A stretch of DNA of 64,000 nt from contig NZ_LJGU01000115.1 of NCBI RefSeq assembly GCF_001751245.1, forward strand, positions 1-64,000. Direction: 5' to 3'. Origin of the DNA: Streptomyces oceani (GTDB lineage Bacteria > Actinomycetota > Actinomycetes > Streptomycetales > Streptomycetaceae). The translations under genes were made by a program, and so were the position numbers. Every line of letters starts with the position of its first letter. The first letter of the stretch is position 1. The notes beneath the pieces were generated by a model, which had not been told where the DNA came from, did not search any database, and was given only the letters and a program-made list of their open reading frames with translations. Below are positions 16,852 to 25,105 of the stretch, piece by piece.

Positions 16852-17235
16852 ATGAGTGAGCGAGCTCTTCGCGGCACGCGGCTTGTGGTGACCAGCTACG
16901 AGACCGACCGCGGTATCGACCTGGCCCCTCGCCAGGCCGTGGAGTACGCATGTGAGAGCGGCCATCGCTTTGAGATGCCGTTCTCCGTCGAGGCCGAGAT
17001 TCCACCGGAGTGGGAGTGCAAGGAGTGTGGCGCTCAGGCTCTGCTGGTGGACGGTGAGGGGCCCGAGGAGAAGAAGGGCAAGCCAGCGCGTACGCACTGG
17101 GACATGCTCATGGAGCGGCGTACACGCGAGGAGCTGGAGGAAGTGTTGGCCGAGCGCCTCGCGGTCCTGCGCTCCGGCACGATGAACATCGCCATCCACC
17201 CCCGGGAGAACGGCAACAAGAGCAAGTCCGCCTGA
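16852..17235 (+). CDS. rbpA: RNA polymerase-binding protein RbpA
   Basis: The protein has 127 residues, the family's usual length. The zinc-binding residues C34, H38, C56 and C59 are present (CESGHRF and CKECG). The C-terminal half (RTHWDMLMERRTREELEEVL) is the sigma-interacting region that contacts HrdB region 1.2/2. RbpA stabilises the open complex at vegetative promoters and affects rifampicin sensitivity. CGGGAGG lies before the ATG. Two promoters are visible upstream, one vegetative and one SigR-type, so a basal supply is raised under disulfide stress. A near-perfect hairpin terminates the transcript. Confidence 0.98.
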   Translation: MSERALRGTRLVVTSYETDRGIDLAPRQAVEYACESGHRFEMPFSVEAEIPPEWECKECGAQALLVDGEGPEEKKGKPARTHWDMLMERRTREELEEVLAERLAVLRSGTMNIAIHPRENGNKSKSA

Positions 17236-17250
17236 GCGATCAGGCTTCGC

Positions 17251-17290
17251 CCGCCCTCCCTGGTGGTGTGCACACCACCAGGGAGGGCGG
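17251..17290 (+). terminator. loop-less perfect hairpin after rbpA
   Basis: Two 20-base arms are exact complements with no spacer (centre at 17270/17271, sequence GGTGTGCACACC at the middle). It should stop transcription in both directions. Confidence 0.85.
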
Positions 17291-17491
17291 TGTTGCTGTG
17301 ATCAGAGACGCTGTATCAGAGGCACAGCAGCGCAGCGTCCGCCCGGTTTGGCGAGTGCGCGGCCGGTGAGGGCGGAGCCGACGGCTTCCCGAACTGATGC
17401 CCGCGAAGGGGACAGGCGGCGGGTGGCGCACCTCCGATGCCAGCCCCGCTCCCCCCGGACCGGCGCACGCACCGCCGGGCGCCCCCTGACC

Positions 17492-18091
17492 TCAGCTACC
17501 GGGCGGCTCCTCGTCCCGGATGACCTCGCCCTGTACGACCTTCCCGTCCGGCCGGCGCATCCGCGCCTGGTCACCCGCGCTACGGGCCTGGCGTAGCGCC
17601 TCCCCGAACTCGCCACGATTCACCACCCGCTCCGTGCCGCGGCGCAGCAGTGTCGCGGTGGGCGGGAAGAGGCAGAGCAGCCCGAGCGCGTCCGAGACCA
17701 GGCCGGGAACCATCAGCAGCAAGCCGCCCAGCATCGCCAGGGCGTTGCCTCCGCCACGCCCGCGGTCCGTGGGAGCCGTGGGCACGCCGGACTGCTGGGC
17801 CTGCTGCATCGTCTTCGCGAGGTTGTCCCAGGCCCGCCGCCCGGCCCGTTTGATGGCGACCCCGCCGAGTACGAATCCGGCGACCAGCACCGCCAGCACG
17901 GTCAGCCCGCCCGCGGCCTCCCCGAGCAGGATGAGCAGCCAGATCTCGAGGATCGCCCAGGCTGCGAAGCCGAGAGCCGTGAAGGAGCGGGCGCGGGAGC
18001 GCCGGGTGCCCGGTCGCCGCTCGCCCGGCTGACGGGCGCCCTGGTCATGCTGCTGACCGGGCTCGTACGGGTAGGGTGCGCCGTTCGTCAT
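17492..18091 (-). CDS. fxsA: FxsA-family membrane protein
   Basis: The protein has 199 residues. After a polar N terminus, transmembrane helices lie at AAWAILEIWLLILLGEAAG, LTVLAVLVAGFVLGGVAI and further on at MLGGLLLMVPGLVSDALGLL. The block GLLLMVPGLVSDALGLLCLF PPT is the FxsA signature. In E. coli, excess FxsA relieves F-plasmid exclusion of phage T7; its normal role is unknown. The C-terminal cytosolic tail is charged. It lies just downstream of ppm1, with 3 bp between them, and so is probably cotranscribed with lnt-ppm1. Confidence 0.88.
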   Translation of the reverse strand: MTNGAPYPYEPGQQHDQGARQPGERRPGTRRSRARSFTALGFAAWAILEIWLLILLGEAAGGLTVLAVLVAGFVLGGVAIKRAGRRAWDNLAKTMQQAQQSGVPTAPTDRGRGGGNALAMLGGLLLMVPGLVSDALGLLCLFPPTATLLRRGTERVVNRGEFGEALRQARSAGDQARMRRPDGKVVQGEVIRDEEPPGS

Positions 18092-18094
18092 ATC

Positions 18095-18862
18095 TCAAGT
18101 GTGCCTGCGGCCGAGAGTTTTCCTCGCCCGCCCGACGACGCCCCAGGTGGTGACCCGCCAGAACGCCTCCGCGACGATGCTTCGGCTCATCTTGGAGTCG
18201 CCGCGCTCGCGTTCGACGAAGGTGATCGGCACCTCCCTGACCCGGAAACCCCTGCGGATCGCCCGGTGCGCCAGGTCGACCTGGAAGCAGTACCCCTGGG
18301 AGGCGACAGTGTCCATGTCGATTCCCTCGAGCGTCTCCCGGCGGAAGGCGCGGTAGCCGCCGGTCATGTCGCGCACGGACACGTCGAGAAGCAGGCGGGA
18401 GTAGACGCTGCCGCCACGCGAGATGAACTCCCGGTGCTTGGGCCAGTTCACGATGCGGCCACCGGGCACCCAGCGGGAGCCTAGGACGAGGTCGGCGTTG
18501 CGCAGGGAGGTGAGCAGACGCGGCAACTCCTCCGGCTGGTGCGAGCCGTCGGCGTCCATCTCGACGAGCACGCCGTAGTCACGCTCGAGCCCCCAGCGGA
18601 AGCCCGCCAGATAGGCGGCGCCCAGCCCTTCCTTGCCCTGCCGGTGCAGCACCCGGACGTGGTCGTCCTCGGCGGCCAGCTCATCCGCGACCTTCCCGGT
18701 GCCGTCCGGGCTGTTGTCGTCCGCGACCAGTACGTGCGCCTCCGGCACCGCCGTACGGACGCGGCCCACGATCGACGCGATGTTGTCCGCCTCGTTGAAG
18801 GTCGGGATGATGACCAGCACCGTACCGAGCGGTCCGTACTGCCGCTGCTCGCTGTGCGTCAC
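18095..18862 (-). CDS. ppm1: polyprenol monophosphomannose synthase (DPM1-like, GT2)
   Basis: The protein has 255 residues. GT2 motifs are VIIPTFNEADNI near the N terminus, VADDNSPDGTG and VEMDADGSHQPEELP (the metal-binding DAD), followed by DMTGGYRAFRR. It transfers mannose from GDP-mannose to polyprenyl phosphate, feeding protein O-mannosylation and lipoglycan synthesis at the membrane. It has no membrane domain of its own. The GTG start overlaps the lnt stop by 4 bases (GTGA). In mycobacteria the two activities are fused in Ppm1; here they are coupled separate genes. Confidence 0.93.
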   Translation of the reverse strand: MTHSEQRQYGPLGTVLVIIPTFNEADNIASIVGRVRTAVPEAHVLVADDNSPDGTGKVADELAAEDDHVRVLHRQGKEGLGAAYLAGFRWGLERDYGVLVEMDADGSHQPEELPRLLTSLRNADLVLGSRWVPGGRIVNWPKHREFISRGGSVYSRLLLDVSVRDMTGGYRAFRRETLEGIDMDTVASQGYCFQVDLAHRAIRRGFRVREVPITFVERERGDSKMSRSIVAEAFWRVTTWGVVGRARKTLGRRHT

Positions 18863-20853
18863 TGCTGCCCCTTAGCCTGCGCCTCTTGACTGCGTGCCCG
18901 ACGACCGAGGAACAGCGCCCCCGCCCAGGACAGCACGCCCAGGGCGGCGAGCGCCCATTCCGGGGCGGCTCCGACGCGGTTGGCGAGCGTGATGTCGTCG
19001 CGCAACGGCAGCTTAGCGGTCAGTACATCCTGGGTGAACTCGTCGGTACGTTGTTGCACCGTTCCGTCCGGGGCGACGATGGCGCTGATCCCGCTGGTCG
19101 CGGCGGTGACCACGGCCCGGCCGTGCTCGACCGCGCGCAACTTGGACATCACCAGCTGCTGTTCGGGCTGGCCGGTGTTGCCGTACGTGGCGTTGTTGGT
19201 CTGGACGACCAGGGCGCGCGCCCCGTCGTTGACGGTGTCCCGCACGATCTCGTCATAGGCGACCTCGAAGCAGATGACGTCGCCGAGGCGGGCGGGGCCG
19301 ACATCCAACACGCCGCTGTGCTCACCCGGCCAGAAGTCGCGCGGGACCCGCTGCAGCCGCGTGATGATCTTGCTCAACTGGTCCCGGTAGGGGACGTACT
19401 CCCCGAACGGCACCGGGTGCTGCTTGGTGTAGGAGTCACCGGGGCCGGTGTCCGGGTCCCACACGATGCCCTGGTTCTTGACGTAGCCGTCCTTGCTGGG
19501 ATGGTCGACGAGCGCGCCGACGAGGATCGGCACGCCGACGGCGTCGACGGCCTGCTGGATGCGGTCCCGGGCCGCGGGGTGCTTGTACGGGTCCAGGTCC
19601 GAGGCGTTCTCCGGCCAGATGACCAACTCGGGCTGTTCGGTCTTGCCGGCCTCCACCCGTTCGGCGAGGTCTAGCGTGGCGTCGACGTGATTGTTGAGGA
19701 TCTTCATCGGGCGGCCGAGGAAGTCCATCCCGGGCTGCTGCACATTGCCCTGCACGACGGCGATGTCGACGCTGTCGGCCGGCTTGGTGTGCACCGGCAC
19801 CGCGTATCCGGCGAGGGTGACCACCAGGGCCAGCGCCGCGGAGCCGAGCACCGGGAGACCGACCGTACGGGGCGTACGCGGCACCTCGGGCGTACGGCGC
19901 AGCCGCCAGGCCGCGCGCAGGGCGTAGGCGAGCAACGCACCGACCAGAGCGACCGCGAAGGTGACCAGTGGGGCCCCGGCGAGCGCGGCGAGCGGCGTGA
20001 AGGGCGAGCCGGCGTTCGCGAAGGCGAGGCGCCCCCAGGGGAATCCGCCGAACGGCACCCGGTCCCGTGCCCATTCCTCGGCCACCCACAGACAGGCGCC
20101 CCACAGCGGCCACAGCGGCAACCGTGAGGTCACCGCGAGTCCGGCACCGAGAACGCTCACGAAGAGCCCTTGGAGGAAGGCGAGTCCGATCGTCGCGTCC
20201 CAGCCGACCACGCTCAGCCACTTCAACAGGAAGGCGAAGAACGGCAGTCCGAAGGCGAGCCCCGTCCAGGCGCCCTGTCGGGCGGTACGACCGTGGGTGA
20301 GCAGGCTCAGCGCGGCGACCGCCGCCAGCGAGAGCGGCCAGGCGCCGAACGGGGGGAAGGCCAGCGCGAGGGCGAGGCCGAAGAACGCCGCGAGGGCAGT
20401 GCGCGCGGCTTCCCGACGGATCAGGTCGCCGAAGCGTCGGAGCCGTCCGAGGCGGTCGGTGGTGGCGGTTTCCGGGTCGGTGCCACGGGTCCGCGTCCCG
20501 GTCGGGTGCGCCGAGGGGTTGGCCTCCGCAGTACGGTCAGCTTCCGCCGTACGGCCCGGCGCCGCTGCGTCGGCGACCTGGCGGCCGTCGTCGGCCGCTT
20601 CCTCCGCGACGGGGTCAGCCGACTCAGTCGAACGAGAGCCGTCCGCACGGTCGCCCCGCGGGCCGTCGTCGCCGGAGCTGCCGTCCCTGGAGTCGCCGTC
20701 GACGGAGCTGCCGTCCCCAGGGCTGTCGTCTCCGGGGCTGGCCCCGACGTGCCCGCCGGAGTCAGCCAGCACCTCCGTCGGGTCCTCCGCCTGCTGGTCG
20801 GCGGCGTGTCCGCGCGCGGCGGATGCGTCGGTGGTCTCGGGGCCCGAGGGCAC
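18859..20853 (-). CDS. lnt: apolipoprotein N-acyltransferase with long acidic N-terminal extension
   Basis: The protein has 664 residues. The catalytic triad of the nitrilase domain is E415 (LVIWPENAS), K477 (YTKQHPVPFGEY) and C528 (GDVICFEVAYDE). Several transmembrane helices precede it, and one follows near the C terminus. Lnt adds the third acyl chain to lipoproteins at the membrane. The first about 140 residues are rich in Asp, Gly, Ser and Glu with no fold visible; E. coli Lnt is about 510 residues. GTG at 20853 is chosen for AGGAAGG upstream; a longer frame exists but lacks a site. It is translationally coupled to ppm1, as expected from the fused mycobacterial protein. Confidence 0.92.
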   Translation of the reverse strand: MPSGPETTDASAARGHAADQQAEDPTEVLADSGGHVGASPGDDSPGDGSSVDGDSRDGSSGDDGPRGDRADGSRSTESADPVAEEAADDGRQVADAAAPGRTAEADRTAEANPSAHPTGTRTRGTDPETATTDRLGRLRRFGDLIRREAARTALAAFFGLALALAFPPFGAWPLSLAAVAALSLLTHGRTARQGAWTGLAFGLPFFAFLLKWLSVVGWDATIGLAFLQGLFVSVLGAGLAVTSRLPLWPLWGACLWVAEEWARDRVPFGGFPWGRLAFANAGSPFTPLAALAGAPLVTFAVALVGALLAYALRAAWRLRRTPEVPRTPRTVGLPVLGSAALALVVTLAGYAVPVHTKPADSVDIAVVQGNVQQPGMDFLGRPMKILNNHVDATLDLAERVEAGKTEQPELVIWPENASDLDPYKHPAARDRIQQAVDAVGVPILVGALVDHPSKDGYVKNQGIVWDPDTGPGDSYTKQHPVPFGEYVPYRDQLSKIITRLQRVPRDFWPGEHSGVLDVGPARLGDVICFEVAYDEIVRDTVNDGARALVVQTNNATYGNTGQPEQQLVMSKLRAVEHGRAVVTAATSGISAIVAPDGTVQQRTDEFTQDVLTAKLPLRDDITLANRVGAAPEWALAALGVLSWAGALFLGRRARSQEAQAKGQQ

Positions 20854-21338
20854 GGTCGTGGCCTTCCTGCAGGTCGTGCGATGGTGCGTTGACCGTACAT
20901 CGGAAAGACCCACGAGTGGACCGCGGGTGGTGGGTGTGCGGATCGGGGCCCGGCACCCTTCGGGCCGACCTGGGACCCGCTGGCTGCGGATCGACCGAAA
21001 GCCGTTGTCTACTGAGCGTCCGGGCCCCACCCGGGTCGCACCCGCCGACCAGACAAAACCTTCCGTCCCCGTGCCGCGGGCGCTGGACCTGGCTCCCTGT
21101 GGTGGTGCGCCGGTGTGGAGGCACCACCCCATGGCCCAGCGGCGTTCGACGACTGCGCGGAGGATTCCCGGCCGGACGTCCTGTGGTGGACTGGTCCGAA
21201 CCTACCGGGCCGACGGCGCTGCCTGTCAACAGTCGTTCGACCTGGGGTGTTTCGCGGAACGGGCCGGTCAACGCGGACAGCGCGGGGGCGCGGGACAGCG
21301 ACCCAGGGCCGCCGCCCCACCGTACTGGGCACCGGAGT
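20854..21338. other. 485-bp gene-free stretch upstream of lnt
   Basis: It contains no reading frame with a start, a ribosome-binding site and recognisable protein, no RNA gene I can identify, and no long hairpin. Several short complementary stretches such as CCACCCGGGTCGCACCCG near 21028 occur. It must carry the promoter of the lnt-ppm1-fxsA operon. Confidence 0.4.
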
Positions 21339-23003
21339 TCACCCGTTCGGCCGCGCGTGGACGGTGCGCCCACCCACCACCGTCCTTAGGCATACGGGCA
21401 GTTGGCCGCCCGGAGACAGATCCGGGAGGCCGGGAGTGCCGGACCGGGGGTCGGTGGACCAGTTCGTGACCCGGTCGTCCGGGGTCTGGACGACGAGTTC
21501 ACCCGTACGCCAGATCGCGTAGTCGGCGGGCGCGCCGGGGACGAGAACCCCGGCGTCGTCCTGCCCGGCGGCCCGCCAGCCGCCCCGGGTGTGCGCGGTG
21601 AACGCGGCCCGGACGGAGACGCGGTGCTCGGGGGTCCGGTGGAAGGCCGCGGCTCGCACGGCCGCCCACGGGCCGAGCGGCGTGACCGGACTGTCCGAGC
21701 CGAGGGCGAGCGGCACTCCGGCACGCAGCAGCGCGGCGTACGGGTTGAGGGTGCGCGCGCGGTCCCGGCCGAGCCGTTCGGCGTACATGCCGTGGTCGCC
21801 GCCCCACGCCGCGTCGAAGCCGGGCTGTACCGAAGCGGTCAGGCCGAACTCGGCGAACGCTCGGATGGCGTCCTCGTCCAGCATCTCGGCGTGCTCGATC
21901 CGGTGCCGGGCGGCGCGGACCCGCCCGACACCCACCCGCTCGGCGGCGGCGCGGACGCCGTCGGTGACCGCCCGGAGCGCGGCGTCCCCGATGGCGTGGA
22001 AGCCGGCCTGGATGCCGGCCTCGCTGCAGCTGGCGACATGGGCGGCGATGTCCTCGGCCTCAAGCAGCGCGCTGCCGGTGTGTCCGGCGTCCGCGTACGG
22101 GCTCTCCAGGTGCGCGGTGTGCGAACCGAGGGAGCCGTCCGCGAAGAGGTCGCCGGCCGCGCCGACGGCGCCGAGCTCCCGGATGCGAGCGGCGTCCTTC
22201 GCGGAAGTGACGGCCTCGGCCCAGTAGCCCGTGACCCGGGGCAGCGCTTCCGTACGGGCCAGCCGAAGCAGTCCGGTGAGGTCCTCCGCGCCGGAGATCG
22301 TTGGCCCGGCGCACTCGTGGACACTGCCGATACCCGCCTCCGCGGCCTGCCGCAGCGCGGCACGCTGGGCCTCGGTCCGCTGCTCGGCGGTGAGGGTCGC
22401 GTGCGCGGCGGCGCGTACGGCGTGGTGCGCGTCGCCGGTCAGCGGGCCGTCCGGGAGGTACCCCGGCAGTTCGGTGACGCCCTGCACCAGGTCCAGCAAC
22501 GCGGTGCTGACCAGGGCGGAGTGCACGTCGACCCGGGTGAGGTAAAGCGGCCGCCCCCCGGCCGCCTCGTCCAGTTCGCGGCGGGTCGGGTGTCGACGGT
22601 CGGGCCAGCCGGTGGTGTCCCAGCCAGTGCCGAGCAGGACCCGGTCACAGGGCCGGGCCACGGTGTGTTCCCGTACGGCGGCGAGCGCCTCCGTACGGGA
22701 ACCGACGGTGCTGAGGTCGAGGCCGGTGAGGGCCAGCCCGGTGGCGGTGCTGTGCACGTGGGCGTCGGTGAACGCGGGGGTGACGAGGGCCCCGTCCAGG
22801 TGGACGGTCTCCGAGACCCCCTCGGCGAAGGAGTCCGCGGCGCCCTCGGAGCCGACCCAGGCGATCCGGTCGCCCTGCACCACCATCGCGGTCGCGAACG
22901 GGTCGGCCGGGCTGTGCACCTCGCCACCGCGCAACAGGAGGGTGTGCTCCTTGGCGGAGTTGGGGGCCGAGTCGGCGTCGGGGGAGGAAGGGGTGTCGTT
23001 CAC
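21339..23003 (-). CDS. amidohydrolase family 3 (YtcJ/NfdA-like)
   Basis: The protein has 554 residues. Metal-binding H82 and H84 lie in TDAHVHSTATG. Later blocks are LFADGSLGSHTAHL, FHAIGDAALRAV, RIEHAEML and LALGSDSPVTPLGPW, all diagnostic for this group. NfdA-type members hydrolyse N-substituted formamides; most are uncharacterised, so the substrate is open. The start is GTG at 23003, just before the conserved N-terminal beta-sandwich (TLLLRGGEVH). The ribosome-binding site is weak. An Lrp-type regulator lies upstream on the same strand and may control it. Confidence 0.88.
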   Translation of the reverse strand: MNDTPSSPDADSAPNSAKEHTLLLRGGEVHSPADPFATAMVVQGDRIAWVGSEGAADSFAEGVSETVHLDGALVTPAFTDAHVHSTATGLALTGLDLSTVGSRTEALAAVREHTVARPCDRVLLGTGWDTTGWPDRRHPTRRELDEAAGGRPLYLTRVDVHSALVSTALLDLVQGVTELPGYLPDGPLTGDAHHAVRAAAHATLTAEQRTEAQRAALRQAAEAGIGSVHECAGPTISGAEDLTGLLRLARTEALPRVTGYWAEAVTSAKDAARIRELGAVGAAGDLFADGSLGSHTAHLESPYADAGHTGSALLEAEDIAAHVASCSEAGIQAGFHAIGDAALRAVTDGVRAAAERVGVGRVRAARHRIEHAEMLDEDAIRAFAEFGLTASVQPGFDAAWGGDHGMYAERLGRDRARTLNPYAALLRAGVPLALGSDSPVTPLGPWAAVRAAAFHRTPEHRVSVRAAFTAHTRGGWRAAGQDDAGVLVPGAPADYAIWRTGELVVQTPDDRVTNWSTDPRSGTPGLPDLSPGGQLPVCLRTVVGGRTVHARPNG

Positions 23004-23167
23004 TGCGTGCTGCCTCGCGGGTCGTCGCGGGATGGGTACGGGGTCGGGTCGCCTAGCCGGGTCGCCGGCCCGCCGGCGGTATGGCACGCCAGTCTCGCGG
23101 ATCCGCCGCGGGCCGGGCGTGCCAGGGTCACCCGGGCACCCTCCCGCGACGAGGCGACGGCGCCTGG

Positions 23168-23608
23168 TCAGATGCTGGGTGGCCGCGCCTCGTAGGGCGT
23201 GGAGAGGACGACCGTCGTACGGGTGGAGACGCCGGCCAGCGTCCGAATCCGGGCCAACAGGTGCTCCAACTCGAGGGGGCTGGCCACGCGCACCTTGAGG
23301 ATGTAGTTCTCGTCCCCGGCGACGCTGTGGCACGCCTCGATCTCCGGTACGTCCGCCAGCCGGTCCGCGATGTCGTCCGGCGCGCTGGGGTCGAAGGGGG
23401 TGACGGAGATGAACGCGGTCAGCGGCAGACCCACCGCGTCCGGGTCGACGATCGCGGCATAGCCGCGCACGACTCCCCGCTGCTCCAGCCTCCGCACTCG
23501 CTGGTGCACGGCCGAGGTGGACAGGCCCGTGGCCTTGCCCAGATCCGTGTAGCTCATACGCCCGTCCTTGACGAGCAATTCCACGATGCGCCTGTCCAAC
23601 TCCTCCAC
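23168..23608 (-). CDS. Lrp/AsnC-family transcriptional regulator
   Basis: The protein has 146 residues. The N-terminal helix-turn-helix is LDRRIVELLVKDGRMSYTDL with TGLSTSAVHQRVRRLEQRGV. The C-terminal RAM/AsnC domain starts near YAAIVDPDAVGLPLTAFISV and binds an amino acid or similar effector (VAGDENYILKVRV). GTG at 23608 is the only sensible start. It is divergent from a short unknown gene and upstream of an amidohydrolase on the same strand, so either could be a target. Confidence 0.92.
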   Translation of the reverse strand: MEELDRRIVELLVKDGRMSYTDLGKATGLSTSAVHQRVRRLEQRGVVRGYAAIVDPDAVGLPLTAFISVTPFDPSAPDDIADRLADVPEIEACHSVAGDENYILKVRVASPLELEHLLARIRTLAGVSTRTTVVLSTPYEARPPSI

Positions 23609-23806
23609 AACAGCTCAACCTACTGCGCCCGACGCCCTCTGACCCAGTCGACGGGTGATACGGCAACCGCGCGACGCCACATTGTGACGAACACCACACC
23701 ATCCGGGGGGCGTGCGCGCGCACGTGGCGATTATGCGCGCGGCATGGCGGGCATTGCTTGCTGTGGCCGGACGCAGCGGTCCGGCGGTCTCGTCCGAGGG
23801 GGATGT

Positions 23807-24214
23807 ATGCGTACCGCGAAGTCACGACGAGCTGGACGTACGGCCAGCGTGTCCGCCATCCCGGCCGCGCTCTCCGAGCATGAGGGGGACCGCATCGAGG
23901 GGGGCGAGACGTACCAGATCTATCGGGTCGGCTGCCCGGAGTGCGCCCAGCCGATCGCGCTGCTCGCCGACGAGGAGCGGCTGCCGGAGCACGCGCTGTG
24001 CGCCACCTGGTGGGACCCGTTCGGGATGACGGTCTGCCCGGGGACGGACCGGCCGGTCGCGCACGCTCTGCACACCAGCGGGGAGATGGACGTCCGGGGG
24101 GACACCGCGGCGTTGCTCACCCTCCCCGCCGGGCTGGACTGGCGCACCCAGCCGTTCTCGCACGCCGGCGAGCCGTCGGCACGTCCGCCGAGAGCTACCG
24201 CGACGCGGGGCTGA
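23807..24214 (+). CDS. hypothetical protein with CPEC motif
   Basis: The protein has 135 residues, with ATG preceded by GAGGGGG. A basic N terminus (MRTAKSRRAGRT) leads into GDRIEGGETYQIYRVGCPEC and further Cys at CATWWDPFGMTVCPG. Four cysteines in C-x2-C ... C ... C spacing could bind zinc. The last 30 residues look disordered. I do not recognise the family; it reads as a small cytosolic Streptomyces protein. It is divergent from the Lrp regulator, so it is a possible target. Confidence 0.65.
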   Translation: MRTAKSRRAGRTASVSAIPAALSEHEGDRIEGGETYQIYRVGCPECAQPIALLADEERLPEHALCATWWDPFGMTVCPGTDRPVAHALHTSGEMDVRGDTAALLTLPAGLDWRTQPFSHAGEPSARPPRATATRG

Positions 24215-24314
24215 GAGACCCGGCCGACCGCGAACCGGACGGTAGTCCGCGGTCCGCCCGGGTACTCGGGCCTTCCACCTCGGTTCCGGAGGAAGGAAGG
24301 GCACGGGTAAAGCC

Positions 24315-24995
24315 ATGAACCGCAAACGGGCGACAGACGAGGACACCACGCGGGCACTGCTGGAGTGCGCGGGACGTACCTACGCGGCGCAGGCCGGGAT
24401 CACCCTGCGGAACACGCCCGGCCCGCTGTTCCAACTGCTGGTCCTCACACACCTGCTGAGCGCACGGATCAAGGCTGACATCGCGGTGGCGGCGGCTCAC
24501 GCGCTGTTCGACGCGGGGATGCGGACGCCACAGCGGATGGCCTCCGCCACCTGGCAGCAACGGGTCGACGCGCTCGGCGTGGGCGGCTACCGGCGCTACG
24601 ACGAACGCACCTCCAGCCAGCTGGGCGACGGCGCCGAGCTGCTCGCTGAGCGCTACCACGGCGACCTGCGGCGACTGCGGAACGCCGGTACGGGCACCAG
24701 TCAGGTGCGTGACCTACTGCGGGAGTTCCCCGGGATCGGCCCCACCGGGGCGGACATATTCCTGCGGGAAGCGCAGGGCGTGTGGCCGGAGTTCGCGCCG
24801 TACATCGACCGCAAGGCCAAGGACGGCGCGAGCCGGCTCGGGCTGCCCCGGTCGGCGTCGGACCTCGCCGAGTTGGTGGACGAGGCGGACCTGCCGCGGC
24901 TGGCGGCGGGGCTGGTGCGGGTGGCCCTGGACGAGGAGGTCGGCGAGGAGGTCCGGCGGGCCGCGAGGCGGGAACCGGCTTCCGCGCGGGGCTGA
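24315..24995 (+). CDS. endonuclease III-like HhH-GPD protein without iron-sulfur cluster
   Basis: The protein has 226 residues. The helix-hairpin-helix GIGPTG (140-145) and the catalytic-type Asp 165 in APYIDRKAKD place it in the HhH-GPD base-excision superfamily. The Lys that makes Nth bifunctional is not found before the hairpin, and no four-cysteine cluster follows, so it is a monofunctional or divergent member. GGAGGAAGGAAGG precedes the ATG. Activity on damaged bases is plausible but unproven. Confidence 0.8.
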   Translation: MNRKRATDEDTTRALLECAGRTYAAQAGITLRNTPGPLFQLLVLTHLLSARIKADIAVAAAHALFDAGMRTPQRMASATWQQRVDALGVGGYRRYDERTSSQLGDGAELLAERYHGDLRRLRNAGTGTSQVRDLLREFPGIGPTGADIFLREAQGVWPEFAPYIDRKAKDGASRLGLPRSASDLAELVDEADLPRLAAGLVRVALDEEVGEEVRRAARREPASARG

Positions 24996-25105
24996 AGGCT
25001 CGTACCGGGCACGGTCGCGCGCTGGTGTCCGCCCGCGCGACCGTACGATCCGGACTGCGGTGCGCGCCGTACGGCCGCAGCGCGGCTGGTCGCCGAAGGC
25101 CGCCG

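Noticed and set aside
17302-17616. 104-codon minus-strand frame after fxsA
   Set aside because: It overlaps the end of fxsA in another frame, is Arg-rich and lacks a ribosome-binding site.
19668-19676. GAGGTCTAG, partly like a DasR box
   Set aside because: It lies inside lnt coding sequence and lacks the second half of the palindrome.
20762-21373. Long minus-strand reading frame of about 200 codons upstream of lnt
   Set aside because: The translation is Arg/Pro/Gly-rich without any recognisable block, has no ribosome-binding site and overlaps the true lnt and amidohydrolase ends. It is typical spurious coding in GC-rich DNA.
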